Below, piece by piece: positions 1-12,504 of a DNA stretch of 64,000 bases (its first letter is position 1; the number at the start of each line of letters is the position of its first letter). The DNA is from Chytridium lagenaria (taxonomy: Eukaryota > Chytridiomycota > Chytridiomycetes > Chytridiales > Chytridiaceae), in assembly GCA_025449115.1 (NCBI GenBank), contig JAHLKC010000024.1, forward strand, positions 304,392 to 368,391, given 5' to 3'. Position numbers and translations under genes: made by a program. The notes under the pieces were generated by a model, which saw only the letters and a list, made by a program, of their open reading frames with translations, ran no database searches and was not told the DNA's origin.

Positions 1-2744
1 ATTGATGCAACTCGATGGAGATATTCTATTTGCTTGCTGATGAATATCCATCGGTATGCTTCGTAATAAGCCTATAAACTAAATATTATAGACTTTTATT
101 GGCCTATTTTCCCGCCCGATAAAACTCTAGAAGCGACAAACTTCCTTCATAAATTTGCGGCTTCGTCAGTAGTTGATCACATGGTGCTCACCGGTTTGAG
201 CTGCGAAGATTTAGGAACAATGATGGTAAGGGCAACAGCGACAACTTTTGTAATTTAATGCTCACATCGCTATTATTTCAGGTTACATCGTTTGGTGGCA
301 AGTCCATTGACCAATCCATGTTGAATGGTAGTAAAGCACCTTTTATCATTGTATTGACCGTTATAGAAATATACAATCAAACACGGGAAATTTGCTTCAG
401 ACAGACGCAATTATCAGATATCTTATGGATCATTCTTCGGATTACATAGAGATAAATGACGAAGGGTACATTCGGAACATAAATCCTGAGGTTCTCAGTC
501 AATTTTTAACGAAATCCGTGGAAACGGTGATTATGGCTCAGTTCGATAGGTATAACTGTTTTGAGTTGATCAATATATTTATCACTATAGGTTAACGTCC
601 GATTTCCAACATATTTTGCGTATGCCTCAGTACTGGGTCAATATTTTAGTATAGCAGAGCTTCAAATGCTCTTAAATGACGGGAATCTATCTGTTGATGA
701 TATCAAGGCGCTTATTACAAAATGTGATAAATTTGAATTTCTGAAAGTTTTTCGCGACTTCAACAAATCCGAAGCTGGCTCCGGATTTACTGGAGAGGTA
801 TTCTTCCGCCACATTAGTATTATGAATACAGTCTACGGAAGCATCGCGTACAGGTCCGTAATTTTATTATCCCTTTTTGCATTAAAATTGTCTCTTTATT
901 ACGATTACGTTATAGTGAAAGAGAGACGTTACATTTGCAAATGGCCTGTCACTACGAATCAATCGCCGATTCATTCCCTGCAAAAAGAACTCAAATACTT
1001 CCAACAATATGTTACCACTACTTGAGAACAGGAAAGTCTGCAAAGATTCTAGAACGTAACGCGGAGCTTGGGTAAGAATCCCATTGTTCCTTTTCATCAA
1101 CTGTATCTCGTCATTCTATAGAGTAGTACTGATCACTTCAAACTTTTAAATAGATTTGAACTTGCTTCCAGCTGCCTCTACCCAGAAGCTCAAAAAGCTC
1201 TTGTCCGAGTGAAGGAGTACATTGACGAAAATCGTTTAGGCCTAGAAACAACTTTGGAGGCGCATGAAAAATATCTTCTCGAGCCTCATTTTCAATGCAA
1301 GCTTTACTCGTATCTTGCTCTCATTTGCACAATGTTGAGGCAATTTAAAGACGGAAAGGAATTGGCGGTCAGCTCTCTCTTGCTCGCTGGTACACTTGGC
1401 CGTCGTCACCTAAATTGGTGAAAAAGGGAACGACTCAAGCTTTAAAAAGATTTGTTCGTTCGTGGCTCAAGTCAAGCAAAGGTCGAAAAGATATAGAAGT
1501 CACGAAGAGAGACTTTAGGCACCTCCAGTTGCCTTGGTTTAATTTGGTGAAAATCTCGCTGAATTGTTTACTCTTGGGTCTCATATATGGTGCCGTAGAT
1601 CCTGCGTTGGCGCCATTGACACTTCTTTGGAACCTTTCGCACGCTCTCGTCACTTGCAGCTCTGATCCAAATCAGTGGTTTAAAGTTACGGTTTTGACGG
1701 CGTATGCGCTGGCGCAACGGGGAACGTCCTCTACATTGCTTCTTTCTAAAAAGGCCATGATGGAGAGCGCTAAAATTAAGGCTCGATGTGATGATAATGT
1801 TCGAGCATATTTCCATCTATTCGGGGGCCTTTTGCCCGTTTTTTTTTCTTAGAGTAGACGAGGCTATAATTGTTTCCAAGTCCTTCGAGCAATATTGGAT
1901 GGAAAGAAGAGTCAAATCGGAATACATCAAATATTTCGTAGCTGGCACGATACACCCACAACTTCGCGGAGTCTTCAATAGCACTTTGACGAAAGTTACA
2001 GATGAATGGGTAGTAGAAATGAGGAAGTTGGATGTGGTATACTTGGCGGTAGTTGTGGGGATCCTGCAACAGGAATCGTTTTATTTGGCAGACCTTACGT
2101 CTTTTGAGAAGTATCGCAAGATCGAACTTGAGTATGCAGCAAAGATACCCGACGCTATGGTGATGAGGCTTGGAAATCTGCGGAGAAACAATGTTATGCT
2201 GCATACGATGCTCACCTCTAAATCAGGCTTGGCCGTTTTGAATGCAGCAAGAGACACGCTTGAAAACCTTATGCAGTATTCCGTTAGTTTTCACCATCAC
2301 GGGACCTTTGTTTATTGCTTCCTTACCTGCATAGCCTTTACCTCTGTTGATCTTCTGGCCCCGAGTATTCCCGCAGAGTCGGTAAAGCTTGCCGTCGTAA
2401 CCATCGAATCCATGATTGCGAAACTCAAGCTTATTAAGCATCACTCATACTTTGGAAAGTTTGGAACAATGTTGATGGATGTTGCTCGCTTTCACTTGAT
2501 AAAAGCCAAAGCTAAAAGTATTCGCCCTATCAAGAGAATAATGAATTTAAAGGACGTCAAACCAAAGATTCAACCTGGAGGAGAGCTTGGATTAATCGGT
2601 GCTATGTGCTGCGCGCTGATTGGACTTTCATCTCACGATGATAACACACGACGCCTCAATAGTCGCCGTGCTCAATCCATGTTCAGTGAGATGGGGTCGC
2701 CCACATTGGAGAAATGGGCCGTGGGTGAACTGCGATATCAATGA
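1..2744 (+). CDS. Soluble adenylyl cyclase-like STAND ATPase/TPR protein, C-terminal part
   Basis: This is the 3' portion of a multi-exon gene that begins before the window. The first exon reads IDATRWRY, like the stretch after Walker B in ORC/STAND ATPases. Later exons give GNLLQTDAIIRYL (about 386-424), a winged-helix-like stretch (TYFAYASVLGQYFSIAEL, about 610-665), and then helical TPR-like sequence (ICYHYLRTGKSAKILERNAELG, LYPEAQKALVRVKEY) to a TGA at 2742-2744. Short introns are visible near 54-98, 209-282, 553-592, 855-915 and 1075-1154, and others near 1390-1440 and 1850. This order matches the region downstream of the cyclase domains in ADCY10-type enzymes, which some zoosporic fungi retain. 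The cyclase domains lie outside the window, so a different STAND/TPR protein is possible. The exon join around 300-390 is unresolved. Confidence 0.55.
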
Positions 2745-2867
2745 AATGACATATACTTGTACATACACTCCATCTTTTGAAGACATGTAATTGAAACCGT
2801 TTATTGTTGTGTACTTTCGGAGTTGCATAATATTTATTTAATTTCTTTGAAACTTTGACAATTTGGC

Positions 2868-4599
2868 ATGTCAGCGGATTGCCTTGTCCTCTCCCAGGCC
2901 TTTCCTGCGTTGGGGCTGCCTTCAGACGCATGCTGCAATTCTACAGGCATTACATGCTCTCCTCAGGATGTAGTCACTGAAATGTAAGCGCATCACATGA
3001 ATGTCTCATCCTCACACTTAATTAACTCGTAACTTTATGCTGTCGCAGCATTCTCATCAATAAGAACCTTACTGGCCCATTGCCAAACTTGTCAAGTCTC
3101 AAAGAGCTTCGCCGGTTGAGTCTCGACGGCAATAGCTTCAGTGGTCCCCTTCCCTCAGGCCAATTTGAAGCGCTTAGAAAGCTCGAGGTTTTGGTATGTC
3201 TTTATTTCATGCTTTCCCACTACTGTCATGTGTTGCTCATATCTTGCAGACACTTGACCTGAACAAAATCTCAGGGGAACTTCCTGCATCTCTTCAAAAC
3301 ACAAGCATCATCAACTTGTAAGCCAAAGAATTTTAAAAAAAGACTCACGAAGTACTTGTTTAGGTCTTTGTTTAGCAATTTGCTTGAAGGCTCAATACCT
3401 GAATTTTTAAGCAAAATACCGTCCTTGAGAACGATTAACTTGGGAAACAATAGATTCAACGGGACGCTACCTAAGTCGCTCGGTCGTTTGAACCTCACCA
3501 GCTTGGATTTGGGAGGAAATCAAATCATTTCTAAAAGTTTCCCGAGTCTCCTTTACAACTTAACGAACCTGGAGCTACTGTAAGTAAACTTCGAATAATT
3601 TATTTCGTAGATTACTTCTCACACACACACATACAACCAGCATCTTATCTAGAAATAAAATCTCAGGTGCAATTTCGAACGATATCGGAAATTTAAGAAA
3701 GCTTCATTCTTTGTAAGTTTACATTAACATGTATGATATCGCATTAAGCTTCTACAACCAGACATTTGGATTCAAATCGTCTTCGTGGAAGGATACCGAA
3801 AAGCCTTCAGAATCTTAAAAACCTCAACGCTCTGTACGTCTTTGGTCATTTCGTCAATGTAAAGCCTAATATGATTTTAAACCAAAAAAAAAAGGGTACT
3901 TGCGAACAACGAGTTTGATGGTAACATCCCATCGTCTTTTTCAAGCCTCAAGAATCTTGGACTTTTGTAAGTTACTTGAAACCATATCCTTATAACATGT
4001 TTATAGCGACGTTCATAACAACTTACTCTTTGGCACCGTTCCACCATTCGTTTATACATTACCTTTCGTGTACGTCTTCATATTTTATCACATTTATAAC
4101 AACTCCTTTCAGTCGCATAGATGGTAATTGCTTTACCGGTAACGATATAGACATCTCCAAAGCAACCCTCCGCGCCAAGGAAATCAAGTACGTAGTTTAA
4201 GCATTCTACAAAAAACCCTGACATTACAAAAGTGTAACTCAAAAGGCAGAAGAGGTGTGCCGCAAAGTCAACCGCACTACCCGTCTACCCTCTACAGCAT
4301 CATCTACTACATTAGTACCCAGAACTCGCGCTTTCGATATTCCAACATCAGTTGATCATGCCCGCTCCTTGATCATCCACAAAGCTCAGCTACCACCACC
4401 CTCACCGCCTGCAATCATGGAGGCTTCTCATCCTGAACCACCTCCTATGAATATCGCTGTTTATGTTCCGTTGGGAATTCTCATTGCTGCAGTGATCACT
4501 GTTTTGGTTGTCTTATCGCGACGCCGGAAGAAGGCCCGGAGCAGCATGACGCCGTCGGATCATGGTACGGAAGTACCGATGATGAACCCGGATTTTTAG
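2868..4599 (+). CDS. Leucine-rich-repeat single-pass membrane protein, one LRR per exon
   Basis: Nine exons can be joined in frame: 2868-2983, 3049-3193, 3250-3317, 3364-3579, 3641-3712, 3762-3833, 3895-3966, 4113-4187 and 4233-4599. The N-terminal exon has a CC..GITC pattern like a plant-type LRR N-cap. Plant-type LRRs follow (LDLNKISGELPASL, INLGNNRFNGTLPKSL, LDSNRLRGRIPKSL, LANNEFDGNIPSSF), each close to 24 residues. Three consecutive LRR exons are exactly 72 nt and share intron phase 2. The last exon encodes a Pro-rich spacer, a transmembrane helix (IAVYVPLGILIAAVITVLVV) and a basic RRRKKAR stop-transfer, with no kinase domain. It is probably a cell-surface recognition or adhesion protein. 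The start Met lacks an obvious signal peptide and sits before an AG acceptor, so a signal-peptide exon may lie upstream. All joins are clean, with no frame breaks. Confidence 0.8.
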
Positions 4600-5574
4600 A
4601 TATGTAGAGGAAGTGGCATGGCATTCATATTAGTGGACTGTAAAAACCCAAGCAAACATATGTAGAATATGGTTTTAAAGCGTCATAAATATTTTAACCT
4701 TTTTGTTGATTTTTTTTTTTTGGTTCGGATGATGTAGAATGTAAAGTGAAAAAAAAAGGTTCAGGTTTTCACTCAATCTCTTGCGTGTCCACGATCGAAG
4801 CAATTGACTCTAATCTGCCGTATTCTTTTTGAACGAAATTGACAGCAAAGTCTGGCTGATGCCAGGTATCACCGGCCGAAGACTTCTCCCACGCGCATTA
4901 CCGCTGATGTAGTAAACCCTCAAACACCAACCACCACACCGCTAATTCTCGACCAAAGCAAATCGCACCTCCTTTTATTTATTTCATTCGTACATTGATT
5001 CTTAGAAAGCCTCACACCTACCTTACTGCGTCCACACCGTCTCAAAAAAACCCGATCACCCAGCCTCAAATCGTAGCGCGAACTTTACAACGCCATGTAG
5101 ACGCCATCACTGCTCGACGAAAAGCAAATGGCGATTGACGTTAAAGCGATGGCTGAGAAAGCTGGGACGTAGCCTTGCGATTTGTGTGGATGAAACAAAA
5201 AGTAACTTGGGTGTATGCACAAATCGTCACTATACAAAGCACATTATGGTTGTCACCGAAACATCCGTTAACCCAACTCCCGCCCATGAAACGGTTAAAC
5301 TCAACCCTGGCTAGATACTCGAGCTGATGCAGTCGGTGACGATGACGACCGCGTCAGCTTTTAAAAACAAGCATAAGACAAAGAAAAAGGAGAAAACCTG
5401 TTTGATGTGTTCCTTGCATAAACAATGAAAGAAATATATAGCGTATTTCGGGATGGGTAAAGTTTCTACTGAATGAGGTTTTGATATTTGATAATGTTCG
5501 ATACACAGAGAGATATTAAAAGGGGCAAACTTGGGGTGGCGGGGATACTGTATACAAGGGGTATGCTGGATAGT
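4600..5574. other. Intergenic between convergent LRR genes
   Basis: The 3' ends of two convergent LRR genes flank this stretch. It holds poly-A/poly-T runs and no complete gene. A short minus-strand segment (4769-4897) looks coding and is listed separately. Plus-strand reading near 5120-5170 gives a short peptide-like stretch (MAIDVKAMAEKAGT) that ends in stops on both sides. Confidence 0.5.
4769..4897 (-). pseudogene. Orphan coding-like terminal exon
   Basis: Read on the minus strand, this segment gives about 42 codons of ordinary-looking protein, including WHQPDFAVNFVQKEYGRL and ending SIVDTQEIE before a TGA. A TAA lies immediately upstream, and no acceptor or upstream exon could be joined. 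It could be the last exon of a decayed gene or chance. I do not recognise the family. Confidence 0.25.
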
Positions 5575-8278
5575 TCAGGTATAAGTTGGGGGTGGACTAT
5601 ACCGCGAAACAGGGTTTACACAAGTCTCTTCACTCCCATGATCGGAGAGAAGGGAAGTACCACGATGGACCGGTGTGGAAATAAAGGGGGTATCGGGGTG
5701 TTGAAATGTTTGGCGGTGTAAATGTTCAGAGGGGTTTGATAATGTGATGGAGGGTTTGGGTTGATGCTGTTCTGCAGCGTCGGACGAGGTGATGGAGGTT
5801 TTAGGTTGGTCGCGTTCGGAAGTTTGGGATGATGTGATGGAGGTTCCACTTTGGTGGTGTTCTGAAGTATGGGATGATGAGATGGAAGTTCCGCTTTGGC
5901 GGTCCTCGGTATAACATTCCAATGATCCAGAACAATCGTTTCGCAATGCCACATCAACACCTCCCTCCCTCCTCCTCCCCAACGCATCCTCCATCTCCTC
6001 CTCCGCAACCCTAACCACAATCCAAACCTCCTTCCCCTCTCCCCCCCGATAACTCGGCGGTCGTCTCCCTTCCACCCTCTCGTTCTCCGCATCCACCATG
6101 GGCGCTAAAGCCGTTGCGTAGGACGGTAAAACGTCTCGCGAGGACGGGGTGGGGCTGATGTCGAGTTGAGGACGCCACACGGAGTGTTTGGGCGGCGTTA
6201 AGGAGGGAGATGCCGGTCGGAGGTGGGTGGATGTGCATGACGTCGAGGTCGTGGGGGTGAGGTGGAGGAATTTATAGCCATTAACGCGGTATTCTAATCG
6301 ATGGGGGGGTTGTAGAATAGGTGGAAAGAAAAATATGAGCGAGATATGAAAAAAAAGGCAAAGTTAGCAGGATATATGGAAAAAGAAAATTAACAACTGC
6401 AATGATTAATATCTAAAACAAGAATCAAAAACATTCAACAGAAAAAACAGCACAAAAAAAAAAGTGAACCAACTCACCCCTCAAAACCGTCACCAACCGT
6501 CCCTCAACCCCCCCAAATCCAGCCACCCATTCACAAAGCATATCACAATCCCATCCCGCAACCCTCGTCCGTCTCTCAAACAACCCCATCTCATCCTCCC
6601 TCCCCCCCAACAATCGTTTCACCGCCTCCCTTCGCCCCCTCTCACGTCTGTACACAATAAACACACCAATAAGGAAAACAAAAAGCCACGCACCATCCCG
6701 ATAAAGGCTTTGTGTTGAGAGTAAGGCGGAGTCGTGCAGGAGTCGATGGGCGTTGAGAGAGTTCGTGATGTGAGGTTGTCGGAGGAGGAGGGGGGATGGC
6801 GCTTATTAACGTTAGATGGGGAGGATAGGAAGAAAGGACTCACATGTCTTCGTTTTGGAAACAGTTTTGACCGAGTGATCTGTTGCAAGCAAGACAGAAT
6901 TTAACTAGTGACATTAAGGAGAAAAACTTACAGTGAAGCCGATTGCATAAAGGGAAGTGTACCCGAAAGATAATTATCGTCAACGTTTCTAATTTTTAAT
7001 ACATTTAAGAAAACGGTAGATGAAATAATGATAAAGGGACGGGGAGGAAAAGTTTTGTCTTACATGGTAATTTCGGATAGTTCCATTAGGAAAACGTAGA
7101 CGGTCTTTGGTTGAGACAAGGCTAGGGAGGAGCCTGTAAGGCTGTTGCTACGTAGGGTGCTATTTTAGGGAGCGGTTATTAGAATTAAAACTGTTTGCAT
7201 GTTTCTTTTTGGTAAAAAAGAGATGGAGAGTGCTTCGCGCCATATGTAGACTTTACTCACATTAGGGTAATCGCCTTCATTTGAAAGATTTCGGAAGGAA
7301 TCTCCCCAGTAAACGAATTTCGTTCCAAAGCCCTTATAAACAAATTTAAAAGAATGTATTAAGAACGACCTCAACTTCTTAGAGAAAGAGTTTTAAACTT
7401 ACAATTCTTTCAAGTTTGATAAAAGGCTTATATCGGAAGGTATGTGCGTGGAAATGGCGGTATTGGAAATATTCCTGAAAGAGGAAATGAATGAATCAAA
7501 CGTAAAGCTTGACCGCTGAAAGAATGATATCTGAAGAGGCAAAACCAAAGCGGAATATTGACTTACAAGTTAGTGAGACTTGAAAGGTTAAAAATCTCGG
7601 TGGGTATAGGTCCTGAAAAGTTTCCGTAAATGTTCCTGTGTGAATTAAAAGGGAAATGAGGAGGGTGCAGAGAAATACAGTCAATATTGCGGGCTACTTA
7701 TAAAATAATAGAAGTATAAACGGAGCATTAACATATCCGGCTTTGGTTGCATAAGGGTGGTGAAAGAAAATAAAAGAATACAGTACAGGGTGGAGAGAGC
7801 CTTGAGCTGAGACAGGATAGTGGGAATGCTGAAGGTCTTGTCGTCATTGAAATTAGCGAGTGTAAGGGACCTTTATAGTTTAAGCAAGAAACATGGTTAA
7901 ACGCACATACATGGATGCTAATAAAACCTTTAGATTACTCACAGTGAAACGACGCGGCCATTCATATCACATATAGTTTCAGCTTCCAGGTGAGAGATTA
8001 CTGACGGCTCGGTTGTAGTTGTATTGAAACAACAGTTTGAAAAAGAGGTTGATGATGAGGAAAGAGAAGAGGCCATGGATCTGACGATGGAGCAGTCATC
8101 CTCCTTATCAAGACTAGAATATGAGTTGGCAGTAGTTGCGGTTGTAGTAGCTGAAGCAGTAGAGGTAGTTGATGTAGTTGGTAGTGGTGATAAGGATGAG
8201 GATAATGATGAAGGTAGTAATGATGGTAATGATGACGACGACGACGATGGTGGTGATGGAGATGAAGGAGAGCTCATG
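5575..8278 (-). CDS. Leucine-rich-repeat membrane protein with long cytoplasmic tail
   Basis: This is a minus-strand paralogue in architecture of the LRR gene at 2868-4599, and convergent with it. The ATG at 8276-8278 begins MSSPSSPSPPSS, a Ser/Pro/Thr-rich stretch. A cysteine-containing N-cap (NCCFNTTT...ICDMNGRVVSL) follows. Small exons each carry about one LRR, for example SIPTILSQLKALSTL (7787-7870), NFSGPIPTEIFNLSSLTNL (about 7570-7645), SFTGEIPSEIFQ and NYLSGTLPF. A hydrophobic segment LFVFLIGVFIVYRRERGRR (about 6640-6695) is a likely transmembrane helix with positive stop-transfer. The tail (6300-5575) has NGYKFLHLTPTTS, then a repeated SExxQxxTSIxSS motif in a region of about 90 residues, ending PPPTYT. 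The tail length suggests an adaptor role. No kinase motif is visible. Exact exon ends in the transmembrane and tail region are uncertain. Confidence 0.65.
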
Positions 8279-9206
8279 ATGCCCTGTTGAGTGAGTAATA
8301 TTGAGGAATGCGTGTGAAAGAGATGTTTATTAATAAAATAAAATGAAAAAAAAGGATCAGCACTCAGCACTCAAAGTGATATGCAAGAATAATTAATATA
8401 ATTAATTATTTATAACAGGGATGGAAGGATGGAAGGATCAAATGGTGATGATGTGATGATGAAGATGATAAGCACTCATTATATAATTATTATTAATACT
8501 ATTATATAATAATCAATAAAATTAATTATTTATTCGTCAAAAGTAATACAAAAGTAAAGCATTAAATTTATTTAATTTAATTAATATACAAATGTAGAAT
8601 ATGTTACACAGGTATAGGTAACAAGCTTTTCTGTCTCCCATTCATATTCCCTTTGGAGTATATTTTTTATCATTTGTTGCATGACATATTACCCTTTTTA
8701 CGCAGTTTAGTCTTGAAATGTGGTTGTGTTTGGGACTATGTGAAGGAGGGATGAGGGCAAAGTGGAGGGGGTTGACTTGTATCTTGACAATCAGTATTGT
8801 TTTTTTTTTTGTCCTTTTAAGAAGACGGCACAAGAATTCATGAGCTCGCAGTAAATAAATGAGAGTGACTGTCCTCCGATAAAACCGCTATATGTTTCTT
8901 CCACCTCATCCTTCCTTCCATCCATCCATACATCCATGTTCCATCCAACAACAACCATGCCGTCCGTCCACACACAGCAAACACAAGTTGATACTTGGCA
9001 CATAACCTTATTACATTTGAGTGGTACCTTATGTAACCACCAAACACAAAATAATATTCTTTTTTTGTGTTATAGTTATTATTGCCTGTGCCCTATTTTA
9101 TGTGCACGAGTGTACTCTAGTTGCACTCGCCTAAAGAAATAAATACTCATAAATAAATACCTCCCCTCAACTCACCCCTCATCAACAGACACCCAAAGAT
9201 CACATC
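8279..9206. other. AT-rich intergenic region
   Basis: This stretch contains GGAAGGAT/GATGAT short repeats near 8420-8470 and AT-rich tracts (8370-8600). I see no gene with support on either strand; the short open frames at 8790-9140 look like noise. Confidence 0.5.
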
Positions 9207-10260
9207 ATGTCCTTCGTCCCAGGAGTAAAGTAAGGCAACCTTTCCCCATCCACGCCATTATGCAACACCCATCCTCACCCACTGGATTTATCCATTATGC
9301 AACACCCATCCTCACCCCACATAAATCCAGAAACACCACCTTCCCTCAAAGCGAATTCATCCGCTTCATCAACGTAACCACCAGCAAACAACCTCCTCGT
9401 CACCCTCCCCTCTTGTTCAACCCAGTCCACCATCATCCCATGTCGATCAGAAAACCGAGATGCCGCTTTAACCCTCTGCCACAACACTCCAACCTGCGTT
9501 TTTCTTGGTCCGAAGAGTATGCATGTGGATTCAACGTAACCTGCGATAAACCGTAAGCGCTCTTCACCAAACTCAATGAATGACTAACATTTATAAAACA
9601 ATCAGACCTGTCCTTCAGCTATTTGATAGTAAACCACGATTTATTTTGACACGATCACCGTACTCTGAAGTGCCATTATTGTACATGGAGGATGTCTCAA
9701 CAAGAGATCGAGAAATCATCTTTTTAAAACGTACTCCCCAAATCGTTTCGTTCTATCACTCACATTTTCCTTAGCCGATATAGAATTTGAAACAATGTAC
9801 TTTTCCCCAACCATATTTCTCGGCATGAAAGGCTCCACTTATGACTACGCCTTGCCAGTACCGCTACTCACCACACCATTCCCGTTAACCGAGTTCATGC
9901 TGATGATAGTGGGCGGGAGTTGTGTTTACGCTGTGATGCTGATGGTGGTGTTTTGTAGTTTAAGAAGGGTTGTGAAGGTGGATTTGAGGGAAAAGGCGTT
10001 GAGCGAGGCAGATGAGGAGTTGGAGTTGCATTATATGCCAGAGTTGACGAGGGTCAGTATGATCGTGGCTTTTTTTTCTTTTCTTTTCTTTTGGTTTTAC
10101 TTGCAGATACTGACGTTTTCGAACCTCCCTTTTCCTTCAGCCTGATAATGATGCGGCGTTACCGATATATGAGGGGGAGAGAGAAGGACCGACACAAGTT
10201 TCGATAGAACCTACTAGAAACGTACAGGCGAAAAAGAATAAGACCGTTGAATATATTTGA
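9207..10260 (+). pseudogene. Cys-rich single-pass membrane protein family, copy 1 (frame-broken)
   Basis: This family was defined by comparing three copies in the window. The start is MSFVPGVK (ATG at 9207) followed by a GTAAGG donor. The next exon has FPQSEFIRFINVTTS and Cys-containing sequence (TLCHNTPTC). An intron follows CDKP near 9550, then MEDVSTRDREIIFLKRT, GMKGSTYDYALP, a transmembrane helix (EFMLMIVGGSCVYAVMLMVV), a cytoplasmic EADEELELHYMPELTR, and after another intron a tail ending KKNKTVEYI (stop 10258-10260). Relative to the other copies there is a 2-nt length change near 9505-9525 and a 1-nt change near 9735, so the frame is broken twice. The family matches nothing I know; the extracellular Cys-rich domain plus short tail suggests a surface protein. 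Confidence 0.55.
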
Positions 10261-10738
10261 GGAGCCGATTCTTTTCGATAATATTATCAATCACAATTAT
10301 AGTTGTAATTATTTATTAAATATTCCTTATCATGTAGGAAAAAAAAAAAAAGGCGATAATAATAAAAAATCGGGTCTCTATTGTACTAATCCAAGGCAAC
10401 GAGAGACAAAAGTACAAATATCAGTTCCTTTCTATTTCCCATCATTTATTACATCACCCCATGTGCATAAATCTTCTTGTTTATGCTTTACTCTGCTTGA
10501 TAATGAACGCCTGCGGCTCCACATAAGTTTCCGAAACCAAAATCTTTATATCGCCGCACGCGAAAGTATCCGCCACTTTACGTCGCGTATAACGTTCAGG
10601 CGACGTATTCAGGCATTCGTCATTCATTAAATGGAACACAATCTTGAAGAGTTATATTTTTAGGTAGAGATATGTTAATGTTAACTAGATATAACGGAGC
10701 AATGCTGACACTATTAGAAAAGGACATTCATCCGCTCC
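10260..10738. repeat. Spacer between tail-to-tail copies, duplicated at 12050-12500
   Basis: This AT-rich spacer lies between the 3' ends of copy 1 (plus) and copy 2 (minus). It is repeated with few differences downstream of the plus-strand fragment at 11960-12045, including a shared stretch with AACGCCTGCGGCTCCACATA near 10506-10525. I see no open gene in it. It marks the segmental duplication of the cluster. Confidence 0.7.
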
Positions 10739-11717
10739 TCAAATATATTCAACGGTCTTATTCTTTTTCGCCTGTACATTTCTAGTGGGTTCTGTCGAAA
10801 CTTGTGTCGGTCCTTCTCTCTCCCCCTCATATGTCGGTAGCTCCGCATCAATATTAGGCTGAGAAAAAAGGAGTTGGGGAATATGTAAGCAAAAAAAAAA
10901 AGGAAAAAAACAAAAGCACACGACCATACTGACCCTCGTCAAGTCTGAAATAAAATGTAACTCTAACCCCTCATCCGCCTCTCTCAACGCTGTCTCCCTC
11001 ACATCCACCTTCACGACCTTTCTCAGAGTCAAAAACATCACCATCAGCATCACAACGTAAAGAACACTCCCGCCAACTATCATCAGCATGAGCTCGGTTA
11101 ACGGAAATGGTGCGATGACTATTCGTCGAGGCAAGGTGTAGTCATAAGTGGAGCCTTTCATGCTGAGGAACATGTAAGATTCGGAGACTGTTTCAAAGTT
11201 TTTTTCGGCTAAAGAAAAAATGTGAGTGATAAAACGAAACGATTTGAAAGGCAGTACGTTTTATGAAGATGATTTCTCGATTTCTTGTTGAGACGTCCTC
11301 TATGTACCTCGGTTCTTCCAAAATCCTTGCGGTGTCAAAAACAACCGTGGTTTACTATCAAGCAGCATACGGACAGGTCTAGTTGATATGTAAAGTCATT
11401 CATTTGTTTTGCGAAAGGACGTATACGGTTTATCGCAGGTTGCATTTAATCCACATGCGTACTGTTCGACCATGCAAGCGCAGGCTGGAGTGTTGTGGCA
11501 GAGGGTTAAAGCGGCGTCTCGGTTGTCTGATAGACATGGGATGATGGCGAATTGGGTTACAGAACAAGAGGCGGGGATGAAGAGGAGGTTGTTGCTGGTG
11601 GTTACGTTGATGAAGCGGATGAATTCGCTTTGAGGGAAGGTGGTGTTTCTGGGTTCATGTGGGTGAGGATGGATGTGGCGAAAGGTTGCCTTACTTTAAT
11701 CCTGGGACGAAGGACAT
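10739..11717 (-). pseudogene. Cys-rich single-pass membrane protein family, copy 2 (probably decayed)
   Basis: Start MSFVPGLK (ATG at 11715-11717, minus strand). The Cys-rich exon is intact here: SEFIRFINVTTSNNLL, SCSVTQFAIIPCLSDN, TLCHNTPACACMVEQYACG and NATCDKP. After the intron, VRMLLDSKPRL runs into a shifted frame with a TAG near 11305, while copy 3 stays open at that point. The 3' part is clean: FLSMKGSTYDYTLP, transmembrane ELMLMIVGGSVLYVVMLMVM, EADEGLELHFISDLTR, intron, and tail ending KKNKTVEYI. Its 240-bp upstream region resembles that of copy 3, which supports duplication of a whole block. Confidence 0.55.
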
Positions 11718-11959
11718 GTCGATGTGGGTTGTTGGGTGTCGGTTGATGAGGGTGTGTTGAGGGGAGGTCCTTCAATGCTATATATATATATGTAGGTGCT
11801 TGCGACGTCTTTTTCGTGAGAGTGCATTAAACAAGATAAGGTTTATGGAGTCACATCGTGTACTACAGCAATATTATCGATGCTCCTTTATAAATACCTT
11901 GGATGTGTGCGGTCTTCGCGTAGAGCGGTAGTGTCTGGAAGAAAAAGAATCGTCAGTGT

Positions 11960-12045
11960 GTGAAGGAAGAACCGACACAGTTTCGACAGAGTCTACTAGA
12001 AACGTACAGGCGAAAAAGAATAAGACGGTTGAATATATTTGAGGA
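11960..12045 (+). pseudogene. C-terminal fragment of the same membrane protein family
   Basis: This short plus-strand piece encodes the family's last exon (ending NVQAKKNKTVEYI before TGA) and is followed by the same spacer as copy 1. No transmembrane or Cys-rich exon lies upstream. It is a by-product of the block duplication that also contains copy 3. Confidence 0.6.
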
Positions 12046-12504
12046 GCGGTTTCCTGTTAATTAACATTATCATCACATCTATATTTGTAATCATTTATAA
12101 AATATTCCTTTATGTAGGAAAAATAAAAAAGCGATAAAGCAAAAACTGGGTCCCTTTTGTCATAATTCAAGGCAACGAGAGACAATAATACAAATATCGG
12201 TTCCTTTTTATTTCCCATCATACATATATATAGTTATTCGTATTTATACTTTACTCTATTTGATACCGAACGCCTGCGGCTCCACATAAGTTTCCGAAAC
12301 CAAAATCTTTACATTGCCGCACGCGAGCGTATCCGACACTTTAGGCTGCATATAACGTTTCAGGCGCCGTATTCAGGCATTCGTCATTCATTAAAACGGA
12401 ACACAATCTTGAAGAGTTATTATTTTTAGATAGAGATATATTAATATTAACTAGATATAACGGAGCAATGCTAACATTATTAGAAAAGGACATTCATCCG
12501 CTCC

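Noticed and set aside
8160..8280. GATGATG/GACGAC repeats as a possible CRISPR or satellite
   Set aside because: It is a simple codon repeat in a coding exon of the LRR gene; no spacer structure.
8024..8290. Acidic plus-strand open frame rich in Asp/Gly
   Set aside because: It is the antisense of the Ser/Pro-rich N-terminal exon of the minus-strand LRR gene, which has the better supported reading.
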